Shown here: positions 17,607 to 30,135 of the stretch, one piece after another
Position numbering within the stretch: the stretch's first letter is position 1
Layout: every line of letters begins with the position of its first letter
Assembly (NCBI RefSeq): GCF_030323865.1
Contig: NZ_CP066362.1
Location: 2,108,001-2,172,000 of the forward strand
Direction: 5' to 3'
From: Pseudarthrobacter defluvii
GTDB lineage: Bacteria > Actinomycetota > Actinomycetes > Actinomycetales > Micrococcaceae
Length of the DNA: 64,000 bases
Translations under genes and position numbers: made by a program
Notes under the pieces: generated by a model
What the model was told of the DNA's origin: nothing
What the model saw: only the letters and a program-made list of their open reading frames with translations
Databases searched by the model: none

Positions 17607-18209
17607 GTGTTCGGACGTAGAAAAGAAGCGCCCTCGGCGCAGCAAACAATAGACCAGCAGGCGGCGGAAGCGGCGGCGCGGCAGAACAGTGCGGTGGGCA
17701 AGGGCGCCCCTACCCCCACCCGGAAGGCCCAGGAGGCTGCCCGCAAACGCCCGCTGGTCCCCGAGGACCGCAAGGCGTCCAAGGCCGCCGAACGCCAGGC
17801 CGTGCAGGACCAGCGGCTCAAAATGCGCCGGGCCCTGGACACCGGTGACGAAAAGTTCCTGCCGCTCCGGGACAAAGGCCCGCAGAAGCGGTTTGCCCGT
17901 GACTTCGTGGACGCGCGCTTCAACCTTGGCGAGTACCTGATGTTCGGCGCCCTGGTCTTCGTGCTGGTGTCCCTGGTGGTCCCGGCCTCGAGCGACATGA
18001 TGATCTACGTCCTGGGCGCATTCTGGGTGATGTTCCTGGCTGTCTTCGTGGACGTTTTTATCCTTTCCCGCAAGCTCCGCACGCGCCTTGCGGAGAAGTT
18101 CGGCGAGGTGGAGCGCGGAACCGTCTGGTACGGCTCCATGCGGTCCCTGCAGTTCCGGAAACTGCGGCTGCCCAAGCCCCAGGTTCAGCGCGGACAGTAC
18201 CCCGCCTGA
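17607..18209 (+). CDS. DUF3043 domain membrane protein
   Basis: 200 residues. It begins FGRRKE, the usual start of DUF3043 proteins. A charged Ala/Arg/Lys-rich cytoplasmic part (to about 110) includes LRDKGPQKRFARDFVDAR. Two helices (about 113-135 and 138-158) follow, then a basic tail. The family is conserved in actinobacteria with no established function. An upstream extension to 17502 is open but has no coding character. A strong terminator follows. Confidence 0.88.
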   Translation: MFGRRKEAPSAQQTIDQQAAEAAARQNSAVGKGAPTPTRKAQEAARKRPLVPEDRKASKAAERQAVQDQRLKMRRALDTGDEKFLPLRDKGPQKRFARDFVDARFNLGEYLMFGALVFVLVSLVVPASSDMMIYVLGAFWVMFLAVFVDVFILSRKLRTRLAEKFGEVERGTVWYGSMRSLQFRKLRLPKPQVQRGQYPA

Positions 18210-18230
18210 GCAGGCACCGACATTAAGCAC

Positions 18231-18267
18231 AGGAAACCCGGCGGAATGACCGCCGGGTTTCCTTTTT
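18231..18267 (+). terminator. Terminator after the DUF3043 gene
   Basis: A 14-bp stem AGGAAACCCGGCGG (18231-18244) with its complement (18250-18263), a 5-nt loop and a T5 run. It is also suited to end the convergent pyrD transcript. Confidence 0.92.
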
Positions 18268-18313
18268 AAGTGCCCGTTTCTTTTGGGTGCAGGTTTGCCT
18301 GGGCGCCCGAGTG

Positions 18314-19384
<1,071 letters not shown>

Positions 19385-19467
19385 GCCTCCAGTTTCCCGT
19401 TTCCGGGGGCCGCATACCAAAACGAAGAAGCAGCCCGACCGGAACGGACGCACCCGCCGGGCCGGTC

Positions 19468-19473
19468 TAGCAT
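19468..19473 (+). promoter_or_regulatory. -10 box of leaderless hydrolase gene
   Basis: TAGCAT ends 6 nt before the ATG at 19480. Confidence 0.5.
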
Positions 19474-19479
19474 GAGGTC

Positions 19480-20439
19480 ATGCAGTGGCAGCAGGACATC
19501 CTGGGCGGGGACTTTGAGTCCCATTCCTTTGTGGCCACCGGACCTGATGGTGTGGAGCGGACCGCAACCCTGGTACGGCTGCGGCCCGACCCGGACAGGG
19601 CCGCAGCCAACGGCCGCCGCGGTGCAGTCCTGTTCCTGCACGGCTGGAGCGACTATTTTTTCAATGTGGACCTGGCACGGTTCTGGGCCGGGGCGGGATA
19701 CGACTTCTACGCCCTGGACATGCACAACCACGGCCGCAGCCTGCGCCCGGAATCACCTGGTGGGTATGTGGCGGACCTCGCGGCATATGACGCCGAGATT
19801 GAAGAAGCGCGGCGCATCATCCGCACCGAAGGCGCCCCCGGCCCCCTGGCCTTGATGGGCCATTCCACCGGCGGACTGGTGGCAGCCCTCTGGACCAGCC
19901 GCCACCCGGGAGACGTCTCGCTGTTGGTCCTCAACAGTCCGTGGCTGGAGATGCACGGCAGCTCCCTTGTGCGGCGTGCTGCGGCCGGCATGGTGCGGCC
20001 GGTGGCCCGTCTCCGGCCCCAAACAGTCCTGCGCCTGCCCGAACGCGGCCATTACTGGCGCACCATCAGCAGCGCTGCCGACGGCGAGTGGCCGCTTGAC
20101 GAGCGCTACCGGCCCCGGATGGCGTTCCCTGTGCGGGCAGGGTGGCTGAGGGCGGTATTGGCAGGGCATGCGCGGGTGGCACGCGGACTGGCAATCGAAG
20201 CGCCGATCCTGGTCCTGCTCTCCAAGGGGAGCGCGAACGGGCTGCTGTGGTCCGAGGAAATGCGCCGCGCCGATGCCGTCCTGGACGTCAATACCATCAG
20301 CGCCCGGGCGCTGACCCTGGGCCGCACCGTAACCCTTGAGCGGATTGACGGCGCGCTGCACGACGTCTTCCTCTCCCCCGAGCCGATCCGGTCCGATGCC
20401 TACTCAAGGCTGGCCCGTTGGCTGCGCGCGTACGGGTGA
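19480..20439 (+). CDS. Alpha/beta hydrolase, monoacylglycerol-lipase-like
   Basis: 319 residues. An alpha/beta hydrolase fold with LFLHGWSDYFF (oxyanion loop) and the nucleophile elbow GHSTGG. A candidate late histidine lies in GALHDVFL. It best fits the Hydrolase_4 (serine aminopeptidase / lysophospholipase) group, which cleaves acyl esters. Substrate unknown. It ends 2 bases from the convergent uppS gene. Confidence 0.85.
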   Translation: MQWQQDILGGDFESHSFVATGPDGVERTATLVRLRPDPDRAAANGRRGAVLFLHGWSDYFFNVDLARFWAGAGYDFYALDMHNHGRSLRPESPGGYVADLAAYDAEIEEARRIIRTEGAPGPLALMGHSTGGLVAALWTSRHPGDVSLLVLNSPWLEMHGSSLVRRAAAGMVRPVARLRPQTVLRLPERGHYWRTISSAADGEWPLDERYRPRMAFPVRAGWLRAVLAGHARVARGLAIEAPILVLLSKGSANGLLWSEEMRRADAVLDVNTISARALTLGRTVTLERIDGALHDVFLSPEPIRSDAYSRLARWLRAYG

Positions 20440-20441
20440 GG

Positions 20442-21305
20442 CTATTCCGCTTGGAGGCCCGCCGGGGAATCGTGCCGGACATCCGCGGGAGCAGCAGCGG
20501 CATCCACGGCACCCCCGTAGCGGCGGTCCCTGCGGGCATATTCCTCGACGGCGGCCCAGAGTGTCCGCCTGTCCACATCCGGCCACAGCGTGTCCATGAA
20601 GACGAACTCAGCGTAGGCGGACTGCCAGAGGAGGAAGTTGGACAGCCGCTGCTCGCCGGAGCTGCGCAGGAAGAGGTCCACATCCGGCAGGTCAGGCTCG
20701 TCGAGGTATTTCTGGATGGTCCGTTCCGTAATGGCACCGGGCTTCAGCTTGCCCGCTGCCACGTCGGCAGCAATGGCGGACACGGCATCGGTGATCTCAG
20801 CCCGGCCGCCGTAATTAACACACATGGTCAAATTACAGGTGCTGTTGCCTGCCGTGAACTCTTCGGCCTCTTCCAGCTCCCGGATCACCGAACCCCAGAG
20901 CTTCGGGCGCCGGCCGGCCCAGCGGACGCGCACTCCCCAGTCATCGAGCTGGTTCCGCTGCCTTCGCAGCACGTCCTTGTTAAATCCCATTAGGAAGCGG
21001 ACTTCTTCGGGCGACCTCCGCCAGTTCTCTGTGGAGAAGGCGTACACGCTGACGTACTCAATGCCCAGCTCGATGGCTCCGGCCATGACGTCAAGCAGCG
21101 CGGGCTCCCCCGCCTTGTGCCCCTCGATCCGGGGCAGGCCCCGCTGGTTGGCCCACCGTCCGTTGCCGTCCATCACGATGGCCACGTGCCGCGGAATGAA
21201 CTCAGCCGGAATGGAGGGAGCCACCGCACCGGAAGGGTGCGGGTAGGGGGCCACCACGGGATGGGTCCGCCTGCGGGCTGCATTGTTCTTTTTTCCCAGG
21301 GCCAC
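20442..21305 (-). CDS. uppS: Isoprenyl transferase (cis-prenyl pyrophosphate synthase)
   Basis: 287 residues. It extends an allylic diphosphate with isopentenyl diphosphate to make the polyprenyl carrier lipid for peptidoglycan and other wall polymers. Motifs are VMDGNGRWA (Mg-binding Asp), YAFSTENW and [12 protein letters not shown] basic N-terminal extension of about 35 residues precedes the core. GTG start 2 bases after the recO stop, so the pair is an operon. Confidence 0.95.
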   Translation of the reverse strand: MALGKKNNAARRRTHPVVAPYPHPSGAVAPSIPAEFIPRHVAIVMDGNGRWANQRGLPRIEGHKAGEPALLDVMAGAIELGIEYVSVYAFSTENWRRSPEEVRFLMGFNKDVLRRQRNQLDDWGVRVRWAGRRPKLWGSVIRELEEAEEFTAGNSTCNLTMCVNYGGRAEITDAVSAIAADVAAGKLKPGAITERTIQKYLDEPDLPDVDLFLRSSGEQRLSNFLLWQSAYAEFVFMDTLWPDVDRRTLWAAVEEYARRDRRYGGAVDAAAAPADVRHDSPAGLQAE

Positions 21306-21307
21306 TG

Positions 21308-22060
21308 TCAGCTACGCTCCACATGTTTGAGGGATTTCAGTACTCGTTCCAGATGCCACTGCAGGTATGCGGCCACCAGCCTCGCCGCTTCCTTGCGGTG
21401 CTGGGCCTGGGAAGCGTCCGCCGTCGTCCAGTCCCCGGTCAGCAGCGCAGCCAGCAGGATGACAGTCTCGGGCGCAGGGGCGGGTGACCCCGGCGGGCGG
21501 CACTGTGCGCAGACCATGCCGCCCAGGGGCGCGGAGAACGCCGTGTGCGGGCCGGGCAGGCCGCAGCGCGCGCAATCGGTGAAACTGGGCGCCCACCCGC
21601 CGGTAGCCAGCGCGCGCAGCAGATAGGAGTCCAGGATGAGGCCGGCGGCATGCTCGTCCCGGCTCAACGCGGCGAGGGCCCCCACCAGCAGGTTGTACTG
21701 GGCGGTGCCGGCCTCGCCGTCCACATCCGTGAGTTTCTCCGCCGTCTCGGTCATCGCTGCGGCAACCGTGTACCTGCCGTAGTCCGCGGCGATACTTCCA
21801 CCATAGGCACCTTTGGCGACGGCCTGGGTCACGATGTCCAGTGTGCGTCCCGAGACCAGTTGGAGGTCCGCCACCATGAAGGGTTCAAGCCGGGCACCGA
21901 AACGGCTGCTGGTGCGGCGCACACCCTTGGCGACGGCCCGGACCTGCCCATGGTGCTTGGTCAGGAGGGTGATGATCCTGTCCGCCTCGCCCAGCTTGTG
22001 GGTACGGAGCACCACGGCGTCATCCCGGTACGCACGGGAGGCGAAAGACTGTTGGGGCAC
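21308..22060 (-). CDS. recO: DNA repair protein RecO
   Basis: 250 residues. An N-terminal OB fold (about 1-80), a helical middle, and a zinc site made from CARCG and CAQC. It loads RecA onto SSB-coated DNA in RecFOR repair. GTG start with GGGAAGA upstream. The recO-uppS pairing is common in actinobacteria. Confidence 0.95.
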   Translation of the reverse strand: MPQQSFASRAYRDDAVVLRTHKLGEADRIITLLTKHHGQVRAVAKGVRRTSSRFGARLEPFMVADLQLVSGRTLDIVTQAVAKGAYGGSIAADYGRYTVAAAMTETAEKLTDVDGEAGTAQYNLLVGALAALSRDEHAAGLILDSYLLRALATGGWAPSFTDCARCGLPGPHTAFSAPLGGMVCAQCRPPGSPAPAPETVILLAALLTGDWTTADASQAQHRKEAARLVAAYLQWHLERVLKSLKHVERS

Positions 22061-22072
22061 GCTCTATCTTCC

Positions 22073-22134
22073 CATCCTGCGCGGCAGGATGCTGCCAAGG
22101 CGTGGTGGCGCCGCCGGTTGAAGCGGCGCCACCA
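22073..22134 (-). terminator. Two hairpins in the leuA-recO gap
   Basis: A perfect 12-bp GC-rich stem (22103-22114 with 22123-22134) lies just after the leuA stop, followed by an 8-bp stem (22073-22080 with 22084-22091). Neither has a T-run. They probably end or process the leuA message before recO. Confidence 0.65.
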
Positions 22135-22144
22135 GCTACCGGTG

Positions 22145-23911
<1,767 letters not shown>

Positions 23912-23942
23912 TCAGTGAAAGGGTGGCCGGGCAACACAAACT

Positions 23943-23993
23943 CCGCAGCGAGGGTGGGCCGTGCGCTAGATAGCGTCTGTGGCCTCGCCGCGG
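23943..23993 (-). promoter_or_regulatory. Leader stem of the leuA attenuator
   Basis: In the leuA leader RNA, CCGCGGCGAGG (23983-23993) lies just past the leucine codons. It can pair over 11 positions, with one G-U, with CCTCGCTGCGG (23943-23953). A ribosome stalled at the Leu run would change this pairing. I see no T-run terminator, so control could act on translation or by a terminator I cannot recognise. Confidence 0.5.
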
Positions 23994-24022
23994 CAGCTAA
24001 GGAGAAGGAGCTCTGCACGCAC
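23966..24022 (-). CDS. leuA leader peptide (18 aa, four consecutive Leu)
   Basis: A GTG-initiated mini-gene encoding MRAELLLLSCRGEATDAI, with four Leu codons in a row (CTC CTT CTC CTT), ends 81 bases before leuA. A TACCCT box ends 6 nt upstream, so the transcript probably begins at the GTG. Leu-rich leader peptides before leuA are the hallmark of ribosome-mediated attenuation: with charged Leu-tRNA the ribosome passes, and with starvation it stalls. The peptide itself likely has no function. The mechanism is inferred from the codon run plus an adjacent pairing element. Confidence 0.8.
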   Translation of the reverse strand: MRAELLLLSCRGEATDAI

Positions 24023-24028
24023 TCTTTG

Positions 24029-24034
24029 AGGGTA
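24029..24034 (-). promoter_or_regulatory. -10 box of the leuA leader
   Basis: On the minus strand TACCCT ends 6 nt before the leader-peptide GTG. No ribosome-binding site is present. Confidence 0.5.
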
Positions 24035-24137
24035 ACACGGGTGCGTAAGATGAAAGGGCACTACCGTCCGTAAAGTCCAGCATGCAGACGCCTCGGGTGT
24101 TCCGCCCGGCAGCGGCGTTCCAGCAAAAGGAGTTGCA

Positions 24138-26090
24138 GTGCCCATTTCGGGGATCGATCTGTCCACCATTGATCACACAGTCCGGCCGCAGGATGACCTG
24201 TACCAGCACGTCAACGGCGCGTGGCTGAAAGCAACCGAGATTCCCGACGACCGGCCCCTGGAGGGAACCTTCACCGCGCTCCGCGACGGGTCGGAGATCG
24301 CTGTCCGGGACATCATCGAGGAGGCTGCGGCCAAGGGAGCGGACGCCACCGGGATCGAGCGGAAGATCGGCGACCTTTACAACAGCTTCATGGATGAGGC
24401 CGCTGTTGAGGGCAAGGGCATGGAGCCCATCCGCGCGCGGCTGGCCGAGGTGTTTGCCACCGGCTCGGTACCGGATCTCATCGCACTGGCGGGCCGGTTG
24501 TTCCGCGCGGACGTGGGCGGATTGTTCTACATCTACCCTGCCCCCGACGCGGGCAACCCGGACAGGGTCCTGCTGTACACCGGTCAGGGCGGCCTGGGCC
24601 TGCCCGACGAGTCGTACTACCGGGAGGAGAAGTTCGCTCCCATCGTTTCCGCCTACACCGCGCATGTGGAGAAGATGTTCGAACTCGCCGGAGTGGCCGA
24701 TCCCCAGGGCGCAGCCGGCCGGGTTGTGCAGCTGGAGACGAAGCTTGCATCCCACCACTGGGACAACGTCACCCTGCGTGATCCGCAGAAGACCTACAAC
24801 CTGAAGACGGCGGAAGAAGCCAGCGAGCTCTTCCCGCTCCTGGGCACCTGGTTCGATGCTGCCGGAATCGATGCCGACAAGCGGGCGGAAATCGTGGTGA
24901 GCACTCCTGACTTCTTTACCGGCGCGGCTGGACTCCTGAATGAGGTCCCCGTGGAGACCTGGCAGGAGTGGCTGGCCATGCGGGTCATCAGCGGTGCCGC
25001 TCCCTATCTGTCCTCAAGCTTCGTGGACGCCAACTTTGCCTTCTACGGCACCACCATCAGCGGCACGCCCCGCAACAAGGACCGGTGGAAGCGGGGCGTC
25101 GCCGTCGTCGAAGCCGCCCTGGGTGAAGCCGTCGGTCAGATCTACGTGGCACGCCACTTCCCCGAGACCCACAAGGCGCGCATGCAGACCCTGGTGGCGA
25201 ACCTCATCGAGGCCTACCGCCGCAGCATCACCGGGGTGGGCTGGATGGGCGAGGACACCAAGGCCGAGGCCCTGCGCAAGCTGCAGGCCTTCCGGGCCAA
25301 GATCGGCTACCCGGACAAGTGGATCGATTACTCCGCTGTGGAGATCGACCCCAACGACCTCCTCGGCAACGTGGAACGGGCACACAACGCCGACGTCGAC
25401 CGGCACCTGGATGAGGTGGGCAAGCCCGTGGACCGGACCAAGTGGCTGATGACGCCGCAAACCGTCAACGCCTATTACCACCCGATGATGAACGAGATTG
25501 TGTTTCCGGCCGCCATCCTGCAGCCGCCGTTCTTTACCGCCGACGCCGACGACGCCGTCAACTACGGCGGCATCGGCGCCGTCATCGGGCACGAAATCGG
25601 CCACGGCTTTGACGACCAGGGCTCGCAGTTCGACGGCGGCGGAGCCCTCCGCAACTGGTGGACGGACCAGGACCGCCAGGCTTTCGAGGCCCTGACGGCG
25701 CGGCTCGTGGCCCAGTATGACGCCCTGTCCCCCACCGCCGCGCCGGGCCACCACGTCAACGGACGACTTACGCTCGGTGAAAACATCGGCGACCTGGCAG
25801 GCCTGACCATCGCCTACAAGGCGTACCAGATCAGCCTCGACGGCAAGGAACCGGAAGTCCTGGACGGGCTGACGGGGCAACAGCGCTTCTTCGCGTCCTG
25901 GGCGGCGGGATGGCGCCAGGTGATCCGGCAGGAAGAGGCCATCCGCCGGCTTGCCACCGATCCCCACTCCCCCAATGAGTTCCGGACCAACGCGATCGCG
26001 AAGAACCTGGACTCCTTCCACGAGGCGTTTGAGGTCACTGGGGACGACGGAATGTGGATGCCGGCCGCCGAGCGCGTCAGCATCTGGTAG
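24138..26090 (+). CDS. pepO: M13 family zinc metallopeptidase (neprilysin/PepO type)
   Basis: 650 residues, the full length of bacterial PepO. The zinc site is IGHEIGHGFDDQG with the downstream glutamate in GENIGDLAG. The substrate-binding NAYYHP and the final CxxW-like end (here VSIW, without the Cys of secreted neprilysins) match the family. There is no signal peptide, so it is probably a cytoplasmic oligopeptidase. GTG start with AAGGAG 5 nt upstream. Single-gene unit, closed by a strong terminator. Confidence 0.95.
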   Translation: MPISGIDLSTIDHTVRPQDDLYQHVNGAWLKATEIPDDRPLEGTFTALRDGSEIAVRDIIEEAAAKGADATGIERKIGDLYNSFMDEAAVEGKGMEPIRARLAEVFATGSVPDLIALAGRLFRADVGGLFYIYPAPDAGNPDRVLLYTGQGGLGLPDESYYREEKFAPIVSAYTAHVEKMFELAGVADPQGAAGRVVQLETKLASHHWDNVTLRDPQKTYNLKTAEEASELFPLLGTWFDAAGIDADKRAEIVVSTPDFFTGAAGLLNEVPVETWQEWLAMRVISGAAPYLSSSFVDANFAFYGTTISGTPRNKDRWKRGVAVVEAALGEAVGQIYVARHFPETHKARMQTLVANLIEAYRRSITGVGWMGEDTKAEALRKLQAFRAKIGYPDKWIDYSAVEIDPNDLLGNVERAHNADVDRHLDEVGKPVDRTKWLMTPQTVNAYYHPMMNEIVFPAAILQPPFFTADADDAVNYGGIGAVIGHEIGHGFDDQGSQFDGGGALRNWWTDQDRQAFEALTARLVAQYDALSPTAAPGHHVNGRLTLGENIGDLAGLTIAYKAYQISLDGKEPEVLDGLTGQQRFFASWAAGWRQVIRQEEAIRRLATDPHSPNEFRTNAIAKNLDSFHEAFEVTGDDGMWMPAAERVSIW

Positions 26091-26098
26091 CCAAATAA

Positions 26099-26133
26099 AA
26101 GTTGGGCCCCGCCTGTACGGCGGGGCCCAACTT
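26099..26133. terminator. Bidirectional terminator between pepO and the LCP gene
   Basis: A perfect 15-bp stem (26099-26113 with 26119-26133), TGTAC loop, A-run before and T-rich bases after. It serves both convergent genes. Confidence 0.92.
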
Positions 26134-26171
26134 CTTGCCGGTGAACTGTCACCGTCGCGGGGGAACTGTTA

Positions 26172-27764
26172 CTACCGTACGATCAGCTCAGGGTTGGCCT
26201 GCTGGCAGACTTTGTCGCCCGCAGTCTGGTTGACGATGTCTTGCGGCAAAGCGGGTGCAGTTCCGCCGCCGGCTCCTGCTCCGTAGGTGGTGCCGCTGGT
26301 GAAGTCGCTGCCGACGTAGACCTGCACGCCCGATACCCCCGGTGCGGGAATCATGAGGGTGGCCGGAATCCCCAGCAGCGCGGCGACGTCGGCCGCAACG
26401 TCGGCGAAGCCGTTGCCGTAATACACGGCTGTCTTAGCCACCGGCTGGGCGAGGAACTGGCCGGTCTGCGTGAAGCCGCCGGCAACCAATGCCTGAACGA
26501 TCTCCTGTGCGCGGCCGCTGACGCCGCTTCCGTTGGCGACAGTGACGGGCTGGATGGCCTTGTTGTAGGGCGGCACCGGCGGAGTGGTCTCAGTCGGCAC
26601 CGGAGACGGCGTTGCCGTTTCGCTGGGCGACGGCGAGGCGGGCGCGGTGGGATCGGTGAGGTCCACGTTCTTCCGCAGCGCCGAGAACAGCTGTGCACCC
26701 GCAGGCTCCGCGATGACCAGCCGGTTGGGATCAACCGGCGCCGGCGTGGTGGGCACCGCCACGAAGGCCACCTTGCTGATGTCGATGTTCTTGAGCCGGG
26801 TACCGATGGTCAGCAGGGTGGGAACGGAAGCAAGCCCGTCATCAACGGTCAGGTTCTGGGTCACGACGTCGGCGATCTTCAGCATCTTCGCCGGGTCGGA
26901 CAGCGTTCCTTCATCCTTGATCTTGCGGGTCAGCGACGACAGGAAGCCCTGCTGCGCCTTGATCCGCCCCAGGTCGCCGCCGTCGGCAAAGGCGTGGCGG
27001 GTCCGGAGGAACGCAAGTGCCATTTCGCCCTGTACCGAGGATGTTCCTGCGGGCAGGCGCAGCCGGGAATCGGGATCGTAAACGGCGTCGCTGATGCAGA
27101 CGTCGACTCCGCCCACGGCGTTGGACAGCTCCTTCACGGCATTGAAGTCGGCCATCATGAAGTGGTCCACCTGCATGCCGGTGAGCTTGTTGACGGTGTC
27201 CACGGCGCAACCTATGCCGGCCTCGCTCATGGCCTCGTTGATCATCACACCGGTGCGGGCCGGGTAGTCCTTGCCGGTCTTCTTGTCCTTGCAATCGGGA
27301 ATATCCACCAGCAGGTCACGCGGGAAGCTGATGACGTTGACGCGCTTGTTGTCCTCGGAGATATCCATCAGCATCATCACGTCCGACTTGCCGTAGCCGG
27401 TGGAATCGTCACTGGTTCCGTACTCCGAGTTCTTCCCGTCGCGGGTATCGGAGCCGAGAATCAGGATCTGCAGCCGGCCGGTGGCATCGTTCCCGGCGGC
27501 TTCGGTGTTCTCCCCGCCGGCGTTCAGCGGCGCCTTGGAGATGTTGTTCTGGAGCCGGAAAAACCAGAATCCGCCGAAAGCGATCGCGGCCACGAGGACC
27601 AGTGCCACCACGCCGGTGAGGGCCTTCAGCCATAACGGCATCCCGCGCAGGGGGCCCAGATGGCGGGCAGCACCAACGGCACCGCCGTTTGCGTGGCGGG
27701 ATACCGGTCCCGTCCCGGATGACAGGTCAGCCTCGTTGTCGCGTCCATCGCGGCCTGGATCCAC
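26172..27764 (-). CDS. LytR-CpsA-Psr (LCP) family protein with LytR_C domain
   Basis: 530 residues. Cytoplasmic N-terminus, one helix (about 45-70), then an extracellular LCP domain (about 95-260) with ILGSDTRDG, SFPRDLLVDIP and FLRTRHAF. These carry the Arg and Asp residues that bind the polyprenyl pyrophosphate. A Pro/Thr/Ser linker (about 365-395) leads to a LytR_C domain. LCP enzymes transfer lipid-linked glycopolymers to peptidoglycan. GTG start with GAGGAAGG upstream. It could attach wall polymers generally; no glycan partner is adjacent. Confidence 0.93.
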   Translation of the reverse strand: MDPGRDGRDNEADLSSGTGPVSRHANGGAVGAARHLGPLRGMPLWLKALTGVVALVLVAAIAFGGFWFFRLQNNISKAPLNAGGENTEAAGNDATGRLQILILGSDTRDGKNSEYGTSDDSTGYGKSDVMMLMDISEDNKRVNVISFPRDLLVDIPDCKDKKTGKDYPARTGVMINEAMSEAGIGCAVDTVNKLTGMQVDHFMMADFNAVKELSNAVGGVDVCISDAVYDPDSRLRLPAGTSSVQGEMALAFLRTRHAFADGGDLGRIKAQQGFLSSLTRKIKDEGTLSDPAKMLKIADVVTQNLTVDDGLASVPTLLTIGTRLKNIDISKVAFVAVPTTPAPVDPNRLVIAEPAGAQLFSALRKNVDLTDPTAPASPSPSETATPSPVPTETTPPVPPYNKAIQPVTVANGSGVSGRAQEIVQALVAGGFTQTGQFLAQPVAKTAVYYGNGFADVAADVAALLGIPATLMIPAPGVSGVQVYVGSDFTSGTTYGAGAGGGTAPALPQDIVNQTAGDKVCQQANPELIVR

Positions 27765-27860
27765 CTGGTGAACCTTCCTCTAAATACGAAATCCGGTCCA
27801 TTTTAGTGGTCCAGTGTGGAGAACGTGCCGGCGCGCTCCGCCGAACGCCTTCATCGTAGG

Positions 27861-28820
27861 TCAGAAACCCAGTTTGACCAGCTGTTTCGGGTCGCGCTGC
27901 CAGTCTTTGGCCACCTTGACGTGAAGATCCAGGTAGATCCGTGTGCCCAGCAGGGCTTCGATGCCTTTGCGGGCGTTGGTTCCCACTTCCCGCAGCCGGC
28001 TGCCACCCTTGCCGATGATGATGGCCTTCTGGGATGGCCGCTCCACGTAGAGGTTGACGCGGACGTCCAGCAGGGGGTTGTCGTCCGGCCGGTCCTCCCG
28101 GGGGACGATCTCCTCCACCACCACGGCCAGGGAGTGCGGAAGCTCGTCCCGGACCCCCTCCAGGGCGGCTTCGCGGATGAGTTCGGCAACCATGACCGCT
28201 TCAGGCTCGTCGGTCAGTTCACCGTCAGGATACAGGGGCGGCGACGGCGGCATGTGGCTGATCAGGACGTCGGCGACCGTTTCCACCTGGAAGCCGTCGG
28301 CAGCGGAGACCGGAACAATGTCCTTCCAGCCGTCCTCCCCCAGCACCTCGCGTCCCAGGGCGGCCACGGCGAGGAGTTGTTCAGTCAGCGCCTGCTTGTC
28401 CACGAGGTCTGCCTTGGTGACGATGGCGATCACCGGCTTGCGCCCGACGGCGGCAAGCTGGGCCGCGATGAATTTGTCGCCGGGGCCGATTTTTTCGTTT
28501 GCCGGCAGGCAGAAACCGATGGCGTCCACCTCCGCCAGCGTGTCCGCAACGAGGTCGTTCAAGCGCTTTCCGAGGAGGGTGCGGGGACGGTGCAGCCCCG
28601 GCGTATCCACGAGGATCAGCTGGGCGTCGTCACGGTGCACGATGCCCCGGATGGTGTGCCGCGTGGTCTGCGGCTTGGCAGAGGTGATGGCCACCTTCTT
28701 GCCCACGAGGGCATTGGTCAGCGTGGACTTGCCCGCGTTGGGCCTGCCAACCAGGACCGAGAACCCGGCGCGGAAGCCGCCGAAGTCGTCCGGTAGTTCG
28801 GCCTTATTTTTCTTGCTCAC
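27861..28820 (-). CDS. era: Ribosome-assembly GTPase Era
   Basis: 319 residues. GTPase motifs G1 GRPNAGKST, G3 DTPGLH and G4 TKAD lie in the first 170 residues; a C-terminal KH domain (about 225-300) includes GKGGSRLREVG. It binds the 3' end of 16S rRNA during 30S maturation. The GTG at 28820 has GGGAG 7 nt upstream and overlaps the corC end by 17 bases. Last of the phoH-ybeY-corC-era operon, which groups rRNA maturation factors. Confidence 0.96.
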   Translation of the reverse strand: MSKKNKAELPDDFGGFRAGFSVLVGRPNAGKSTLTNALVGKKVAITSAKPQTTRHTIRGIVHRDDAQLILVDTPGLHRPRTLLGKRLNDLVADTLAEVDAIGFCLPANEKIGPGDKFIAAQLAAVGRKPVIAIVTKADLVDKQALTEQLLAVAALGREVLGEDGWKDIVPVSAADGFQVETVADVLISHMPPSPPLYPDGELTDEPEAVMVAELIREAALEGVRDELPHSLAVVVEEIVPREDRPDDNPLLDVRVNLYVERPSQKAIIIGKGGSRLREVGTNARKGIEALLGTRIYLDLHVKVAKDWQRDPKQLVKLGF

Positions 28821-30135
28821 GTGGAACTCCCTGCTGGGTTGCTTCGGCCTCTTCCAGGAGGCCTTCAAGGTCAGTCTCTACTCTTGGTACGGGCGCCGCA
28901 ATGATGTGGCTGACGCGGTTCCGCCGGCCCTCCAGCCGTTCCGCCCGCAGGGATACGCCCTGCACTTCGACAGTGCTGCCCACGATCGGGACGCGGCCAA
29001 GCGCCTTGGCGAGCAGGCCGCCCACGGTGTCCACTTCGTCGTCGTCAATCTCCAGGTCGAACAGCTCGCCGAGGTCATCGATGCCCATCCGGGCGCTCAC
29101 CCGGTAGGAGCCGTCGTCCAGTGCCACCGCTTCCGCGCTCTCGGTGTCGTATTCGTCCACGATTTCACCCACGATTTCCTCGATCAAGTCCTCAAGGGTC
29201 ACAAGCCCGGCCGTACCGCCGTACTCGTCGATGACGATGGCCACGTGGGTGGATTCCTTTTGCAGTTCGCGCAGGAGGTCGCTGACGGGCTTGGACTCGG
29301 GCACGTAGCGGACCTCCCGGGCGAGGGACTCCACCAGGGGTGGTTCCTGGTTCGCGCCCAGCTGGTGGATGACGGCCGCAACGTCCTTGAGGTAGACGAT
29401 GCCCAGGATGTGGTCGGTGTTTTCGTTGATGACAGGGATCCGGGAGTAGCCGGAGCGCAGGAAGAGGGACATTGCCTGGTGCAGGCTGGAGCCGGCGTCG
29501 ATGCTGACGATGTCGGTCCTGGGTACCATGACGGCCCGCACCAGGGTGTCACCGAAGTCGAACACCGACTGGATCATCTCCGCCTCGGTGTCCTCGATCA
29601 TGTCGGACTCACTGGCCCGGTCCACGAGTTCACGGAACTCCTGCTCGCTGAAGAAGGCGTCGTCACCGCCGGGAGCTCCGGGCGCTGCTGAGCTGCCGAT
29701 GGCGACCAGCCAGCCCGGAACCGGTCCCAGCACGCTGGTGAGGAACCGGACCATCGGGGCGGTGAAGCGGACCACCGCTGTGGAGTGCAACCGTCCGAGC
29801 TGCCGGGGTGACACTCCCACGATCACAAAGCCCAGGAGGGCCATGATGCCGGTGGCCACCAGGCCGGCGAGCCACACATTGTCCAGCAGATTGGCGATCA
29901 GCACCGCGACGGCGACAGCGGAGGCCATCTCGAACCAGACGCGCCAGAACCGCAGGGCCCGGGTGTGGGCCACGGGTTCGGCCAGGATGCGGCGCATGGC
30001 CGTGCCGCGGCTCCGGTGCAGTGCCTCTTCGGCGTCGTGGCGGGGAAGGAAACTGAAGGCGGCCTCGGCCGCGGTCAGCACGGCCGCGACGGCCAGGAAA
30101 ACCAGTGCCACCGCGACCAGGAGCAGTTGCGTCAC
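28804..30135 (-). CDS. HlyC/CorC (CNNM) family transporter-like protein with CBS domains
   Basis: 443 residues. An N-terminal DUF21/CNNM membrane domain with four helices (to about 150), a CBS pair (about 205-325) and a C-terminal CorC_HlyC domain (about 345-420). The family is linked to Mg/Co efflux or Na-Mg exchange; the old name hemolysin is misleading. It is translationally coupled to ybeY (start overlaps its stop). Gene order with ybeY and era is widely conserved. Confidence 0.92.
   Translation of the reverse strand: MTQLLLVAVALVFLAVAAVLTAAEAAFSFLPRHDAEEALHRSRGTAMRRILAEPVAHTRALRFWRVWFEMASAVAVAVLIANLLDNVWLAGLVATGIMALLGFVIVGVSPRQLGRLHSTAVVRFTAPMVRFLTSVLGPVPGWLVAIGSSAAPGAPGGDDAFFSEQEFRELVDRASESDMIEDTEAEMIQSVFDFGDTLVRAVMVPRTDIVSIDAGSSLHQAMSLFLRSGYSRIPVINENTDHILGIVYLKDVAAVIHQLGANQEPPLVESLAREVRYVPESKPVSDLLRELQKESTHVAIVIDEYGGTAGLVTLEDLIEEIVGEIVDEYDTESAEAVALDDGSYRVSARMGIDDLGELFDLEIDDDEVDTVGGLLAKALGRVPIVGSTVEVQGVSLRAERLEGRRNRVSHIIAAPVPRVETDLEGLLEEAEATQQGVPREQEK

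Noticed and set aside
28804..28820. Frameshift between corC and era
   Set aside because: The 17-base overlap is explained by a GTG with a good GGGAG site; both proteins are full length.
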